Assembly (NCBI GenBank): GCA_028822445.1 | Contig: JAPKDQ010000002.1 | Span: 62,001 to 126,000 of the forward strand | DNA length: 64,000 bases | Direction of reading: 5' to 3' | Source: Rhodospirillaceae bacterium | Lineage (GTDB): Bacteria > Pseudomonadota > Alphaproteobacteria > Rhodospirillales > Rhodospirillaceae | In this document: positions 53,590 to 63,127 of the stretch, piece by piece | Layout: each line of letters opens with the position of its first letter | Numbering within the stretch: position 1 is the first letter of the stretch | Translations under genes and position numbers: made by a program | Notes under the pieces: generated by a model | Database searches by the model: none | Told to the model about the DNA's origin: nothing | The model's input: only the letters and a program-made list of their open reading frames with translations

Positions 53590-55980
53590 GTGAAAGAGAA
53601 GGAGCTTAGGCTCGCATTGGTGTGTTATGGCGGCGTTTCACTCGCCGTCTATATGCATGGCGTCACCAAAGAAATACTAAAGCTGGTCCGTGCGTCGCGA
53701 GACCGAAACAGTAGCTCGCCTGGACAGCGCGCCGATACACGTGACACTGAAGATGTTTACGCTGGTTTATTGAACGCATTTGAGCCCGACCTTGACCTGC
53801 GCATTGTCGTCGACATCATCGCCGGCGCCTCTGCTGGTGGAATTAACGGTATCATTCTTGGCCGGGCATTAGCTCACGACCTCGATATAGATCCCGTAAG
53901 ATCGTTTTGGCTCACCCATACGGATGTGACAGAGCTCATGTCCAACAAGGTACAAGCAAAGCCTTGGCACAAGGTCCTCTTCCGGCCATTTATATGGGGG
54001 CTGATGTGGGCGTTTCGGAAAACTCTCTCTGGTGACCGCGAGTTCAAGAAGAAGCTCTCCATTTTCTTACGGTCACGATGGTTCAGGCCGCCCTTCGATG
54101 GATCAAAACTGACTCACGTTCTATTCAGCGGTATGTCAGCGATGGGAGACCCAAAACCCAAAAACCCGTCCCTCCTCCCAAACGGGTTACCGTTAGATCT
54201 TTTCGTTACTGTAACGGACTTCTTTGGCTTCACAAAAGAAACGCCAATTCACGATCCCCCATCCGTCATAGAGCGTGAACACCGGCAGGTCATCCGATTC
54301 AGCTACAAGAAATCAACTGCCGGAAAAGTAAGTTCAGATTTTGATCGCGACAATATTCCAGCCCTGGCTTTTGCTTCGCGAGCAACCTCTTCCTTTCCAG
54401 GTGCATTTCCGCCCGCTCAGCTGAAAGAATGTGACCAGCTCATTCAGCGCGAGGGTGTGGTTTGGAAAAAGAGGGTCGATTTTCTTTATGACAACTTTCG
54501 CCCTTATTTAACGAATGGCCTAAACCCTGCCGATGCGGCGTTTGTCGATGGCAGTGTTCTAGTCAACAAACCCTTCGCTCAAGCCATAGGCGCCATTGCC
54601 GGTCGCCCGGCTTACCGCCAAGTTGACCGGCGCGTCCTCTATATTGATCCACATCCGAGAGGCCCACGCAACAACAGCCGAGACGCTGCACCCGGCCTCT
54701 TCAGAACACTAAAGGGGTCCCTTTCAGACATTCCCCGCAATGAGCCGATCCATGAGGATCTTTCATGGGTTAACTCATACAACGCGGAAGTTCGGCGCCT
54801 ACAGACCATCATTGAGGCGTCGCGTCCGCATATCAAAGCCATCGTCGGGTCCGTCGCGGGGAAAGCCCTCGATGGTCCAGTAGATGGCGCAACGATCAGC
54901 CGTTTCCGCCTGGCCGCCAACGCCAAAGCGCGTGCTGAAACCGGCTTCGCGTATGAGGGTTATCTAAGGCTGAAACTAGCAAGTGTAATTGACGAAGTTG
55001 CCGATCTAATAAGCTCTTTGTGTGGACACAACCAAGCTGGGCCGGAAAGAGACCAGATTAAATCTCTGATAGATAGCTGGGCAAATACATCAGGTATCGG
55101 ATTAAAATTAGCAACACTGAACGCGGACCCCGTCAATGGAGATAGCCCTAAATGGGTGCGCTTTTTGCTGAATTTTGATGCTGGATATAGGCAAAGACGG
55201 TTACGTTTTGCTATACGCACAGTGAACCAACTCTATCCTCGGCTTGGCAAAGGCGAACTTCAGTCTGTTACCGCAAACGACCTGGATTGCCTCAAGGCGG
55301 GCCTCTATGGCGCCCTTGACTTAATGGCACCACTTAATCAAACACAAAATTCAATCCCTGCCGCCATCGCTGACAAAATCAAGGTGTTGATAAAAGGTGT
55401 GCGCGAGAAATACGAAGGCGGCAGCAAAGAAATTTTTAATGCCGTCGACCAAGTAATTGAAGCGCTCGGATTATCCTTGGACTTCGAATCACACGCAGAA
55501 CGAGCTGAGTCCATATTGGCCACCCTTACAAAAGACATGCCACCCGCCGTGAGAATAGAAGTGCTTCAAGCCTATATCGGATTCGCAGCATGGGATGTGC
55601 TTACATTTTCGGTTACGAATTGGCGTGACCTCGATGAGTTTGATGAAATCCGTGTAGACCGGGTTAGCCCAGACGATGCGCAATCCCTACGTCCAGGCGG
55701 AACAGCCGCATGCCTCAAAGGTCAGCATTTCAACCATTTTGGCGCGTTCTTCAGTCGGGCCTATCGAGAAAATGATTACCTCTGGGGACGACTGCATGCA
55801 GCGGAACGTCTTATTGATATTGTTGTTGATGCCGCACGGCTCGAAGGCGCAGGCAAAAACCTAGATGTTCAGAAAATTAAAGCGCGCGCTTTCTTGGCCA
55901 TATTAGAGACAGAGGGGGGGCAACTTCCACGTTGTAAAACCTTAGTTGCAGAATTGCGCGGCGCAGCATCCGTGTTGTAA
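53590..55980 (+). CDS. Patatin-like protein with DUF3376
   Basis: 796 residues, patatin-related family. The N-terminus K-E-L-R-L-A-L-V-C-Y-G-G-V-S-L-A-V contains the oxyanion glycines. The nucleophile elbow is G-A-S-A-G (Ser81), and the dyad Asp is in V-D-G-S-V-L-V-N-K-P-F. The long C-terminal part fits DUF3376. A lipid acyl hydrolase activity is expected. The GTG start at 53590 gives the family N-terminus exactly. There is no signal peptide, so it is probably cytosolic or peripherally membrane-bound. Transcribed alone after the RND operon. Confidence 0.9.
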   Translation: MKEKELRLALVCYGGVSLAVYMHGVTKEILKLVRASRDRNSSSPGQRADTRDTEDVYAGLLNAFEPDLDLRIVVDIIAGASAGGINGIILGRALAHDLDIDPVRSFWLTHTDVTELMSNKVQAKPWHKVLFRPFIWGLMWAFRKTLSGDREFKKKLSIFLRSRWFRPPFDGSKLTHVLFSGMSAMGDPKPKNPSLLPNGLPLDLFVTVTDFFGFTKETPIHDPPSVIEREHRQVIRFSYKKSTAGKVSSDFDRDNIPALAFASRATSSFPGAFPPAQLKECDQLIQREGVVWKKRVDFLYDNFRPYLTNGLNPADAAFVDGSVLVNKPFAQAIGAIAGRPAYRQVDRRVLYIDPHPRGPRNNSRDAAPGLFRTLKGSLSDIPRNEPIHEDLSWVNSYNAEVRRLQTIIEASRPHIKAIVGSVAGKALDGPVDGATISRFRLAANAKARAETGFAYEGYLRLKLASVIDEVADLISSLCGHNQAGPERDQIKSLIDSWANTSGIGLKLATLNADPVNGDSPKWVRFLLNFDAGYRQRRLRFAIRTVNQLYPRLGKGELQSVTANDLDCLKAGLYGALDLMAPLNQTQNSIPAAIADKIKVLIKGVREKYEGGSKEIFNAVDQVIEALGLSLDFESHAERAESILATLTKDMPPAVRIEVLQAYIGFAAWDVLTFSVTNWRDLDEFDEIRVDRVSPDDAQSLRPGGTAACLKGQHFNHFGAFFSRAYRENDYLWGRLHAAERLIDIVVDAARLEGAGKNLDVQKIKARAFLAILETEGGQLPRCKTLVAELRGAASVL

Positions 55981-56059
55981 ATTAAACATAAAAGTCTAAC
56001 CTTTTTGCGATAACACCGGCTACTCTGGCAGCCTTGGTTTTCTAAAAAGGCTCGCCACG

Positions 56060-57616
56060 TTGATCAGAATTATTACACTTGTAGTTATTGGCGCAGGCCT
56101 CGCTTTTGGCGGCCTGTTGATTTTTGGATCCGAAAAGAAAGCGCCCGAACTGGACGCCGTCGCACCATCAACTGAGCCGAATACACTACGCGTGGGTGTT
56201 GTCAGCCTGCCGCCAGCGCTAGGCAACCCGTATCGTGGCACGGGTGTGCCAACAATCTATACGTACAGAGCTATGTTTGAAGGCCTAACGTTTGTCACGG
56301 AAGAGGGCGCTATAGAACCGCGCCTAGCCACGTCTTGGGAAAACATCGACGACCTGACATGGAAATTCCACCTGCGTGATGATGTTGTATTCCACAATGG
56401 CGTGCCATTTACAGCCGACGCCGTGGTCTTTGCAATTGAGTACTTAAGAAGCCCCGAGGCAAGAGTTGAGCCGATTGCCCGCGATCTTGCCGCCATCGAA
56501 AGCGCCGAGGCCTTAGACGACTATACTGTTCTCATTCGCACAAACATAGCAGCGCCACTCCTCCCTGCGCTCACCGAAGCGCTTATGATTGTCGAACCTG
56601 GCCAATGGCAACGGTTGGGGCGAGAAGGCTTTGCGCTGGAGCCTATCGGCACAGGGCCCTTTAAGTTGGTGAAATGGGAAGAGGCAAAAGCAACGCTACA
56701 GGCTCACCATGAAGGCTGGCGACCGCCAAAGGTCGAGGAACTTCACCTTTTTGCGCTCCCTGATGCGTCATCACGCGTACAAGCCATCTTATCTGATCGC
56801 ATCGATATCGCTGTAGCCATGAGTCGAGACGACATATTGGCAGTCGAGTCAGCTGGCGCACGCGGTGACGTCGGCACGACAATAAGTGTTCTCGGAATAA
56901 GTTTTATCTTAACAAAAACACCCAAAGACCACCCGATTCAAGACAGACGCGTTCGGCAGGCATTGAACTACGCCGTCAACAAAGATGCGTATATCAAAGC
57001 CCTATTTGGCGGACTTACAAAAGCTGCCAGTCAGCCGTCAACGGCAGCCGGTTTTGGGTATAACGATTCAATTAAAGCGTATCCCTACGACCCTAAGCGG
57101 GCACGAGCCCTCTTAGCAGAAGCTGGGTATCCAGATGGCTTCCCGTTTACAGCACAAGTAACAATCGGTGGTGGCGCATCCCTCGCGCCAGCGTATCAAC
57201 AAGTCGCTGCCGATTTGTTAGAGGTTGGAGTAGTCATGACCCTACGTACCATGCCTGTCCAACAACTCATTCGGGGCATTCAAGAGGGGGAATGGCGAGG
57301 CGAAGCCTTTGGTATGAACTATTCAGCAGAACGAACAGTTGATTCGCTTCGCCCCGTGCGGCTTCATTCCTGCATTCAACGTATCCCTTGGTATTGTAAC
57401 GAGGAGCTGACGGATAAAGTAAGTGTGGCCTTTGCCGTCGCAGATCTCGATAAACGGCGCAAACTAACCGAAGAGATTATGGCTATGTACCACGAAGACG
57501 CACCTGCCATCTGGATGCACGAAGTCATCATGTTCAAAGCGCTGGGTCCGCATGTCCGTCATTTCCGACAAGACCACACGGTGCTCAACTACGACGAAAT
57601 TGAGCTTGTTCCGTGA
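56060..57616 (+). CDS. Membrane-anchored family 5 solute-binding protein
   Basis: 518 residues. The start is a TTG with AAGG 9 nt upstream. The N-terminal hydrophobic helix (about 3-24) has no clear signal-peptidase site, so it may stay anchored. Family stretches: T-W-K-F-H-L-R-D-D-V-V-F-H-N-G, I-G-T-G-P-F-K-L-V-K-W and R-V-R-Q-A-L-N-Y-A-V-N-K. It probably feeds the DppBCDF-type transporter encoded convergently at 58.9-62.8 kb. It overlaps the next NTF2-like gene by 4 bp. It resembles the binding protein at 9.6 kb. Confidence 0.88.
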   Translation: MIRIITLVVIGAGLAFGGLLIFGSEKKAPELDAVAPSTEPNTLRVGVVSLPPALGNPYRGTGVPTIYTYRAMFEGLTFVTEEGAIEPRLATSWENIDDLTWKFHLRDDVVFHNGVPFTADAVVFAIEYLRSPEARVEPIARDLAAIESAEALDDYTVLIRTNIAAPLLPALTEALMIVEPGQWQRLGREGFALEPIGTGPFKLVKWEEAKATLQAHHEGWRPPKVEELHLFALPDASSRVQAILSDRIDIAVAMSRDDILAVESAGARGDVGTTISVLGISFILTKTPKDHPIQDRRVRQALNYAVNKDAYIKALFGGLTKAASQPSTAAGFGYNDSIKAYPYDPKRARALLAEAGYPDGFPFTAQVTIGGGASLAPAYQQVAADLLEVGVVMTLRTMPVQQLIRGIQEGEWRGEAFGMNYSAERTVDSLRPVRLHSCIQRIPWYCNEELTDKVSVAFAVADLDKRRKLTEEIMAMYHEDAPAIWMHEVIMFKALGPHVRHFRQDHTVLNYDEIELVP

Positions 57617-58089
57617 CCAAAGGCTCCGGGCCTATCGAAGCCCTTCTCTCAAAATGGTCGTGGGCATGGTCAAATAGAGACCCGCAGGCGATCCTGAGCT
57701 TATGGGATAACAGTGACGTCGAAGCAACATACTTGCCAGCTGAGCGCCATGATCCGCTAATCGGCCTAACCGCAGTGTCCGATTATGTGAATTCGATGTG
57801 CGCTGTGCATGATCAAGTGCAGCATCGCATCAAAAGCCCCATTTGCAGACTTTTATCTAACAAGACAGGCCTCGCCTTTTACTCATTGGACTGGATGGTC
57901 CGAGACAAGCGAGGTCCAATCGGTGGAACCTATCGAGTGACCGCCGTCTGGCATAAGAGCAATGGGCGGTGGCGACTCTTTCATTATGCAGAAGCGCCAC
58001 TCGCTCCATTACTTGAACTCCAGTCATTCTACGAATCCGTCGCAGCCGAAGGGCTAAAAGCTATACCCGCTCGAACGCAGCCCTTATGA
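57613..58089 (+). CDS. NTF2/SnoaL-like protein 1
   Basis: 158 residues. A cone-shaped NTF2-like fold is suggested by the pattern W-S-W-A-W-S-N-R-D-P-Q-A-I-L-S-L-W near the N-terminus and a C-terminal R-V-T-A-V-W-H-K-S-N-G-R-W-R-L-F-H-Y. Such proteins are small enzymes or ligand-binding domains (SnoaL, ketosteroid isomerase types). Its GTG start overlaps the binding-protein stop (GTGA). A second NTF2-like gene follows with ATGA overlap, so the three are coupled and the pair may form a heterodimer. Confidence 0.72.
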   Translation: MTKGSGPIEALLSKWSWAWSNRDPQAILSLWDNSDVEATYLPAERHDPLIGLTAVSDYVNSMCAVHDQVQHRIKSPICRLLSNKTGLAFYSLDWMVRDKRGPIGGTYRVTAVWHKSNGRWRLFHYAEAPLAPLLELQSFYESVAAEGLKAIPARTQPL

Positions 58090-58565
58090 GCGCCCTTACA
58101 GAAGACATCACCGCACTTATTCAACAGTACGTTTCTTATTCTGAAGGAATGAACTTCACCGGCAAAAAGGCCATGTGGGATGCAGATGACCCTGCCCCGT
58201 TACTAATGCCGGAAGAAGCCCACTCACCGCTGGTTGGGTGGGACGCAATTAATACCTATTGGTCCAAATCACGTGTGATTATGGAATCGCTCAAGAGCCA
58301 GACGGCAAATCACCATGCTCGAGAAATCGAAAGCGGAATAGCTATCGCAACGTACGACATGCGTTGGATTGCGACTATGACAGGACCAAAGGACACACCG
58401 AAAAAACCACTTTCAGCAGATGTCCGTGTAACCGCGTTGTTGCGCAAGAAGCCTGAAGGATGGCGTATCTTCCATCTTATGGAGGGGCCACTTGACCTCA
58501 TGTCGATGGCTCGCAAAGCCTACTCTCAGAAGGCCCGTAATCTGTTTCCCGAACACACGCCGTAA
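58086..58565 (+). CDS. NTF2/SnoaL-like protein 2
   Basis: 159 residues, same fold pattern as the preceding gene: M-W-D-A-D-D-P-A-P-L-L-M-P-E-E, then R-V-T-A-L-L-R-K-K-P-E-G-W-R-I-F-H-L. ATGA overlap with gene 1. It ends 6 bp before the convergent ferredoxin gene. The substrate is not inferable, but tight coupling to a binding protein suggests a role in handling the imported compound. Confidence 0.72.
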   Translation: MSALTEDITALIQQYVSYSEGMNFTGKKAMWDADDPAPLLMPEEAHSPLVGWDAINTYWSKSRVIMESLKSQTANHHAREIESGIAIATYDMRWIATMTGPKDTPKKPLSADVRVTALLRKKPEGWRIFHLMEGPLDLMSMARKAYSQKARNLFPEHTP

Positions 58566-58571
58566 AATCAG

Positions 58572-58910
58572 CTATGGGCCGTCTTTTGTTGTTAGGCGGA
58601 GGCGCTCAACAACGACGCCATTCTTGATGTGACTTTCGAGTATTTCGTCAACATCCGCCTCGGTCTCATAGCGATACCAAACACCACCGGGGTACACCAC
58701 CATCGCGGGCCCGAGTTCACAACGATCAAGGCATCCTGCTGCATTCACACGAACACGGGCGATTTCCATCGTCTTCGCCTGTTTCTTCATATAGTCGCGC
58801 AGTGCAACAGAATTTCTACGAGCGCATGAGCCCCGAGGATGAGATTTAGGGCGAACATTCGTGCAGCAAAAAACATGAAGTCGGTAATAAGGGTCTTCGG
58901 TTTTATACAT
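58572..58910 (-). CDS. Thioredoxin-like [2Fe-2S] ferredoxin
   Basis: 112 residues. The ligands of the thioredoxin-like ferredoxin family are visible: Cys16 (or 15) and Cys29 in H-V-F-C-C-T-N and P-R-G-S-C, Cys60 and Cys64 in A-A-G-C-L-D-R-C-E-L-G-P. The V-Y-P-G-G-V-W-Y motif is typical. Its electron partner is unknown. It lies 23 bp after the DppF-type ATPase gene on the same strand and could be the last gene of that operon, an unusual neighbour for a transporter. Confidence 0.87.
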   Translation of the reverse strand: MYKTEDPYYRLHVFCCTNVRPKSHPRGSCARRNSVALRDYMKKQAKTMEIARVRVNAAGCLDRCELGPAMVVYPGGVWYRYETEADVDEILESHIKNGVVVERLRLTTKDGP

Positions 58911-58933
58911 TTAACACTCTGTAAAAATTTAAC

Positions 58934-59917
58934 TCAGTCTTTCCAGTGATGACAGGCGACTTCCTGGCCGTCTCCGGCCCGCTCTAGCTTCGGCGTTTGG
59001 CTGGCACAGAGGTCGGTCGCCTTTCCACAGCGGGTGCGGAATACACACCCGGTCGGCGGGTTTAAAGGGGACGGAAGGTCGCCCGTAAGCAAAATACGGT
59101 CTTTATTGCGTTCTTGGGTGGGGTCTGGAATTGGTACCGCCGACAAGAGTGCCTGAGTATAAGGGTGGCGCGGCGTCGCATATAGAGCTGCCTTATCTGC
59201 CAACTCCATCACCCTGCCAAGATAAAGAACCAGAACACGATGGCTAATGTGACGCACAATCGCAAGGTCATGGCTAATGAAGAGCAACGCCAAACCAAAG
59301 TCGCGTTGAAGATCCATCAGGAGGTTAACGACCTGTGCCTGAATAGAAACATCAAGCGCAGACACAGGCTCATCACAAATCACGAGCTTTGGGCGTAGGA
59401 TCATCGCGCGGGCAATTCCAATGCGCTGACATTGACCACCAGAAAATTCATGGGGGTAGCGGTTGATCATGCGCGGCAGGAGACCGACCCGCTCCATTAT
59501 ACCTTCAACCATCATGCGTCGCTCGGCCTTAGACATTGTTGAACGATAGTTGAGCAATGGCTCCGCGATAATATCACCTGCCGTCATACGCGGGTCGAGA
59601 CTTGCCAGAGGATCCTGAAACACAATTTGAAGATTCTCCCGGGCAGCGATCAACTCTTTCTTATTTAGTGACGTGAGGTCGGTCCCGAGCCAAGACACAG
59701 CACCATCCGTAGCACCAATCAACTGCAACACTGCGCGACCTAGCGTCGACTTCCCGCACCCAGACTCCCCAACCACGCCAAGGGTCTCGCCAGGATTAAG
59801 GTCAAAACTGACACCATCAACGGCCTTAAGGGGCGTATATCTGCCAATTAATATACCGCCCGTTCTGATCGGAAAGTGAACCTTCAGATCACGAACTTGG
59901 AGGAATGCGTCACTCAT
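58934..59917 (-). CDS. dppF: Dipeptide-type ABC ATPase (DppF-like)
   Basis: 327 residues. Walker A G-E-S-G-C-G-K-S-T, signature L-S/F-S-G-G-Q region as E-F-S-G-G-Q-C-Q-R-I-G-I-A-R, and Walker B V-I-C-D-E-P-V-S-A-L-D. The C-terminal Cys-containing extension (G-C-V-F-R-T-R-C) is typical of oligopeptide ATPases and may hold an iron-sulfur cluster. It overlaps closely (2 bp gap) with the DppD-type gene. It energises the DppBC permease. Confidence 0.91.
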   Translation of the reverse strand: MSDAFLQVRDLKVHFPIRTGGILIGRYTPLKAVDGVSFDLNPGETLGVVGESGCGKSTLGRAVLQLIGATDGAVSWLGTDLTSLNKKELIAARENLQIVFQDPLASLDPRMTAGDIIAEPLLNYRSTMSKAERRMMVEGIMERVGLLPRMINRYPHEFSGGQCQRIGIARAMILRPKLVICDEPVSALDVSIQAQVVNLLMDLQRDFGLALLFISHDLAIVRHISHRVLVLYLGRVMELADKAALYATPRHPYTQALLSAVPIPDPTQERNKDRILLTGDLPSPLNPPTGCVFRTRCGKATDLCASQTPKLERAGDGQEVACHHWKD

Positions 59918-59919
59918 TA

Positions 59920-60888
59920 TTAGGCCTCCACATGAGGTCTAAAGCATGCTTTTATATGGCCGTTGTTCATCACCTCAAGCGCGGGTCGCTCTGATTTGCA
60001 TTGCTCAACCACATACGTACACCGTGGATGAAAACTACAGCCTGACGGAAGATTCTGTAGGTTTGGCGGCTGTCCAAGAATCGTAATGAGCTCTTCCGTT
60101 TCGACATCCAAGCGAGGGGTGCAAGCCAGCAGGCCTTGCGTATAGGGGTGAGCCGGTGACGCGAAAATATCTCCAACAGTGCCTTGCTCAACGATCCGTC
60201 CGGCATACATCACAGCAACCCGGTCAGCCAAGCCAGCGACAACACCCAAATCATGTGTGATCAAGACGATCGCCGCATCAAGGTTGTCTTTAACCTCCGT
60301 GAGTAAATCAAGAATTTGAGCCTGAACTGTCACGTCTAACGCAGTCGTCGGCTCGTCAGCCACAATCACTTCGGGCTCACACATCAATGCCATGGCGATC
60401 ATAACGCGCTGACGGAGTCCACCCGATAGTTCATGGGGATACATATCAAGGCGGCGTTCCGCCGCTGGAATATGGACGCGGTTTAGCATGTCGAGTGCTC
60501 TCGCCCAACCAGTCTTGGTATCAACATTTTGGTGTTCAATTAAAACTTCCGACAGCTGACGCCCAATTTTCATATGGGGTGTAAGCGACGTCATTGGGTC
60601 CTGGAAGATCATCGCGATCCGTTCGCCGCGCAACGTATTCAATTTCTTCTCACTGGCAGACAATAGATCAATACCATCAAGCCGGATCTCTCCAGTGGCG
60701 GTGCCGTTGTCAGCCAGCAAGCCCAGCGCCGCCATAAAAGTCTGGCTTTTTCCTGAACCGGACTCCCCAACGAGCCCAAGACATTCGCCCGCATCGACTG
60801 ACAGCGAGATATCGCTCACAGCAGACACGTCACCATCGGGCGTGGAAAAGGAGACCGTAAGGCCATCTATCTCAAGTACTGAAGTCAT
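59920..60888 (-). CDS. dppD: Dipeptide-type ABC ATPase (DppD-like)
   Basis: 322 residues. Walker A G-E-S-G-S-G-K-S-Q-T, signature L-S-G-G-L-R-Q-R-V-M-I-A-M-A, Walker B V-I-V-A-D-E-P-T-T-A-L-D, and C-terminal G-C-S-F-H-P-R-C. It is the partner of the DppF-like subunit. It starts 5 bp after the DppC-type gene. Confidence 0.91.
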   Translation of the reverse strand: MTSVLEIDGLTVSFSTPDGDVSAVSDISLSVDAGECLGLVGESGSGKSQTFMAALGLLADNGTATGEIRLDGIDLLSASEKKLNTLRGERIAMIFQDPMTSLTPHMKIGRQLSEVLIEHQNVDTKTGWARALDMLNRVHIPAAERRLDMYPHELSGGLRQRVMIAMALMCEPEVIVADEPTTALDVTVQAQILDLLTEVKDNLDAAIVLITHDLGVVAGLADRVAVMYAGRIVEQGTVGDIFASPAHPYTQGLLACTPRLDVETEELITILGQPPNLQNLPSGCSFHPRCTYVVEQCKSERPALEVMNNGHIKACFRPHVEA

Positions 60889-60893
60889 GGAAC

Positions 60894-61832
60894 CTAACGG
60901 TCTTTCGGGTCGAGCGCGTCTCGTAGACCGTCGCCCAGAAAATTAAAGCAAAATAAAGTTGTCGATAAGCACACTGCCGGAAGAATAAGCGTGCGCGGAG
61001 TAATTTCCATTTCTTGAGCCCCCTCTGCGATGAGCGCGCCCCAACTAGTCATAGGAGGCTGAACACCAAGCCCAAGGAAGCTGAGAAAGCTTTCCAGCAA
61101 GATAACCTGAGGGATAGTTAGCGTCACATAGACAATAACAACACCAAAAACATTCGGAACAATATGACGTAAAATTATGCTCGTTGTTGAGCCCCCAGAT
61201 GCTCGAGCTGCTTCAATAAATTCTTTGTTCTTGAGCGTGAGCGTCTGACCGCGAACAATGCGCGACATAGTTAGCCATTCGACAAAGCCTATAGCTAAAA
61301 ACATGAGATAGAAATTCCGCCCAAATACAACCATCAAAATAATAATGAAGAACATCAACGGTACGGCGTACATAACGTCAACAAATCGCATCAGGAATTG
61401 GTCAACCCTCCCCCCCACGAAGCCAGCAGTGGCGCCAACCGAAACACCAATAACCAATGCAACCGACGTCGCTAAAATACCAACCAAAAATGAAACTTGC
61501 CCGCCTTGAAGAATGCGAGCTAGAAGATCGCGACCTAAGGAGTCTGTCCCAAGATAATGACCCGTTGCAAAATTTGGTGGTGTAGCTTCAAGAATATCCC
61601 AATCGATTTCCTCATATGACCACGGCACGAAGGCTGTGCCGACAAAACAAATAAAAGCCAAAACAATAAGAAAAATTGCACTGATCATGGCCGCGCGGTT
61701 CGCTTTTAGGCGGCGGAATGCGTCCTGCCATAAGCTGCGACCCTCAACGTCCGCCGCCTTATCTAAAGCGTCCGCGTTCGGAACACTCAGATTAGAACCC
61801 GATCGGCGTTTATTGATTGGCACGTCACTCAT
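60894..61832 (-). CDS. dppC: Dipeptide-type ABC permease (DppC-like)
   Basis: 312 residues with an N-terminal cytosolic segment, then six hydrophobic helices. The family features are H-Y-L-G-T-D-S-L-G-R-D-L-L-A-R and the permease loop E-A-A-R-A-S-G-G-S-T. I chose ATG 61832 because AAGG is 6 nt upstream; it overlaps the DppB stop by 8 bp. An ATG at 61859 is less likely. It forms the membrane channel with DppB. Confidence 0.9.
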   Translation of the reverse strand: MSDVPINKRRSGSNLSVPNADALDKAADVEGRSLWQDAFRRLKANRAAMISAIFLIVLAFICFVGTAFVPWSYEEIDWDILEATPPNFATGHYLGTDSLGRDLLARILQGGQVSFLVGILATSVALVIGVSVGATAGFVGGRVDQFLMRFVDVMYAVPLMFFIIILMVVFGRNFYLMFLAIGFVEWLTMSRIVRGQTLTLKNKEFIEAARASGGSTTSIILRHIVPNVFGVVIVYVTLTIPQVILLESFLSFLGLGVQPPMTSWGALIAEGAQEMEITPRTLILPAVCLSTTLFCFNFLGDGLRDALDPKDR

Positions 61833-62760
61833 AGCGCACCTTAGGGTCAAGCCAAGCATACGCCATGTCGACGAGTAAGTTGATAAATATAACCATTGAT
61901 GCCGCGAGAATCGTCACCCCCATAACCAAAGTGTAATCGCGGTTTAAAGCGCCCTGCACGAAGTAGCGGCCAATTCCAGGCAATCCAAAAATGGTTTCAA
62001 TCACCATAGATCCAGTCAGCAGAAACACTGTCGCCGGCCCTAGGTAAGTCACCACAGGGATCATTGCGCTCTTAAACGCGTGCCTCAAAACGACCGTGCG
62101 AAACGGTAGGCCCTTCGCGCGTGCCGTTCGCACGTAGTTTGTTCTTAGCGTTTCAATCAGGCCGGCCCGCGTTATGCGCGCAATGTAGGCAATAAACGGT
62201 AGGGCTAGGCAAATCACCGGCAATATTCGATTTGGTAGGGCGCCGTTATTCCAGCCAGCAACCGGCAGGGCGAACATAGTATCCCTAAGGTAGATTCCAA
62301 AAATCAACGCCAGCAACGGTCCAACCACAAAGTTAGGAATCACGATCCCGGTCATCGCAACTGTCATAGCTGCATGATCCGTAACAGTGTTCTGCCGAAG
62401 GGCTGCCGTGGCCCCAAGTGGGATACCGAACAGAACAGCAATGAACAACGCCGCCGCGCCATTCTGGATGCTGACCGGAAAGCCTTGTGCAATCAATTCT
62501 GTTACGGAGAAGTCTTTGTATTTAAAAGAAGGTCCAAAGTCACCTTGGAGCAGATTGCCAAGGTAGTTTAAGTACTGCCACCACAGCGGCTGATCCAGGC
62601 CATACGCAGCTTTCAAGTTCGCCATGATCTCCGGCGGCAACGGCGCCTCTTGATCAAACGGGCCGCCAGGCGCAAGACGCATTAAAAAGAACGCTACGGT
62701 AATCACCACCCACAGAGTGGGAATGGCAATGATTAGACGGCGCGTAAAATAGGCCCACAT
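61825..62760 (-). CDS. dppB: Dipeptide-type ABC permease (DppB-like)
   Basis: 311 residues, six hydrophobic helices. The N-terminus Y-F-T-R-R-L-I-I-A-I-P-T-L-W-V-V-I-T is typical, and the loop motif R-T-A-R-A-K-G-L-P-F-R-T is present. It is the first gene of a dppBCDF-type operon on the minus strand. No binding protein precedes it. The likely partner lies convergently at 56.1-57.6 kb. Confidence 0.91.
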   Translation of the reverse strand: MWAYFTRRLIIAIPTLWVVITVAFFLMRLAPGGPFDQEAPLPPEIMANLKAAYGLDQPLWWQYLNYLGNLLQGDFGPSFKYKDFSVTELIAQGFPVSIQNGAAALFIAVLFGIPLGATAALRQNTVTDHAAMTVAMTGIVIPNFVVGPLLALIFGIYLRDTMFALPVAGWNNGALPNRILPVICLALPFIAYIARITRAGLIETLRTNYVRTARAKGLPFRTVVLRHAFKSAMIPVVTYLGPATVFLLTGSMVIETIFGLPGIGRYFVQGALNRDYTLVMGVTILAASMVIFINLLVDMAYAWLDPKVRYE

Positions 62761-63127
62761 AGACTTGCGAGAATCCTGTTCGAGGGTTGTTGCTGGAAAG
62801 CGTCAAATACCATACCGGGGTCCGGGGTGGCACGCTAGGCCTGGAACGAGAGGGTAATATTTATCAAACCTTGCTTTTTCTTCGGGCCGTTGTCACAAGC
62901 GTTAAGCACGTCAACGGATGAGTGCCTAGGCTGTTGTTATGCCATCCCAACATCCCTAGTGGGTCCGAGGCGCGGTGCGGTGCGTTAACTGCCGCACGCT
63001 CAGAGAACCTTTCTGCCTAGTGGAGATAAAGTTGGGAAGGCTGACGGCAGAAGGTTATCTGAAAACCCGTGGCCATTAAAACCAATCACCGTTTCGGAAA
63101 ATAATATCCCGACAAGAAATGGAAAAA
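62761..63127. other. Gene-free gap with one hairpin
   Basis: This 367-bp stretch between the FAH-family gene and dppB holds no gene I can support. GTGCGG at 62975-62980 and CCGCAC at 62992-62997 form a 6-bp hairpin with an 11-nt loop. The dppB promoter probably lies here, but I see no convincing sigma-70 boxes. Confidence 0.5.
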
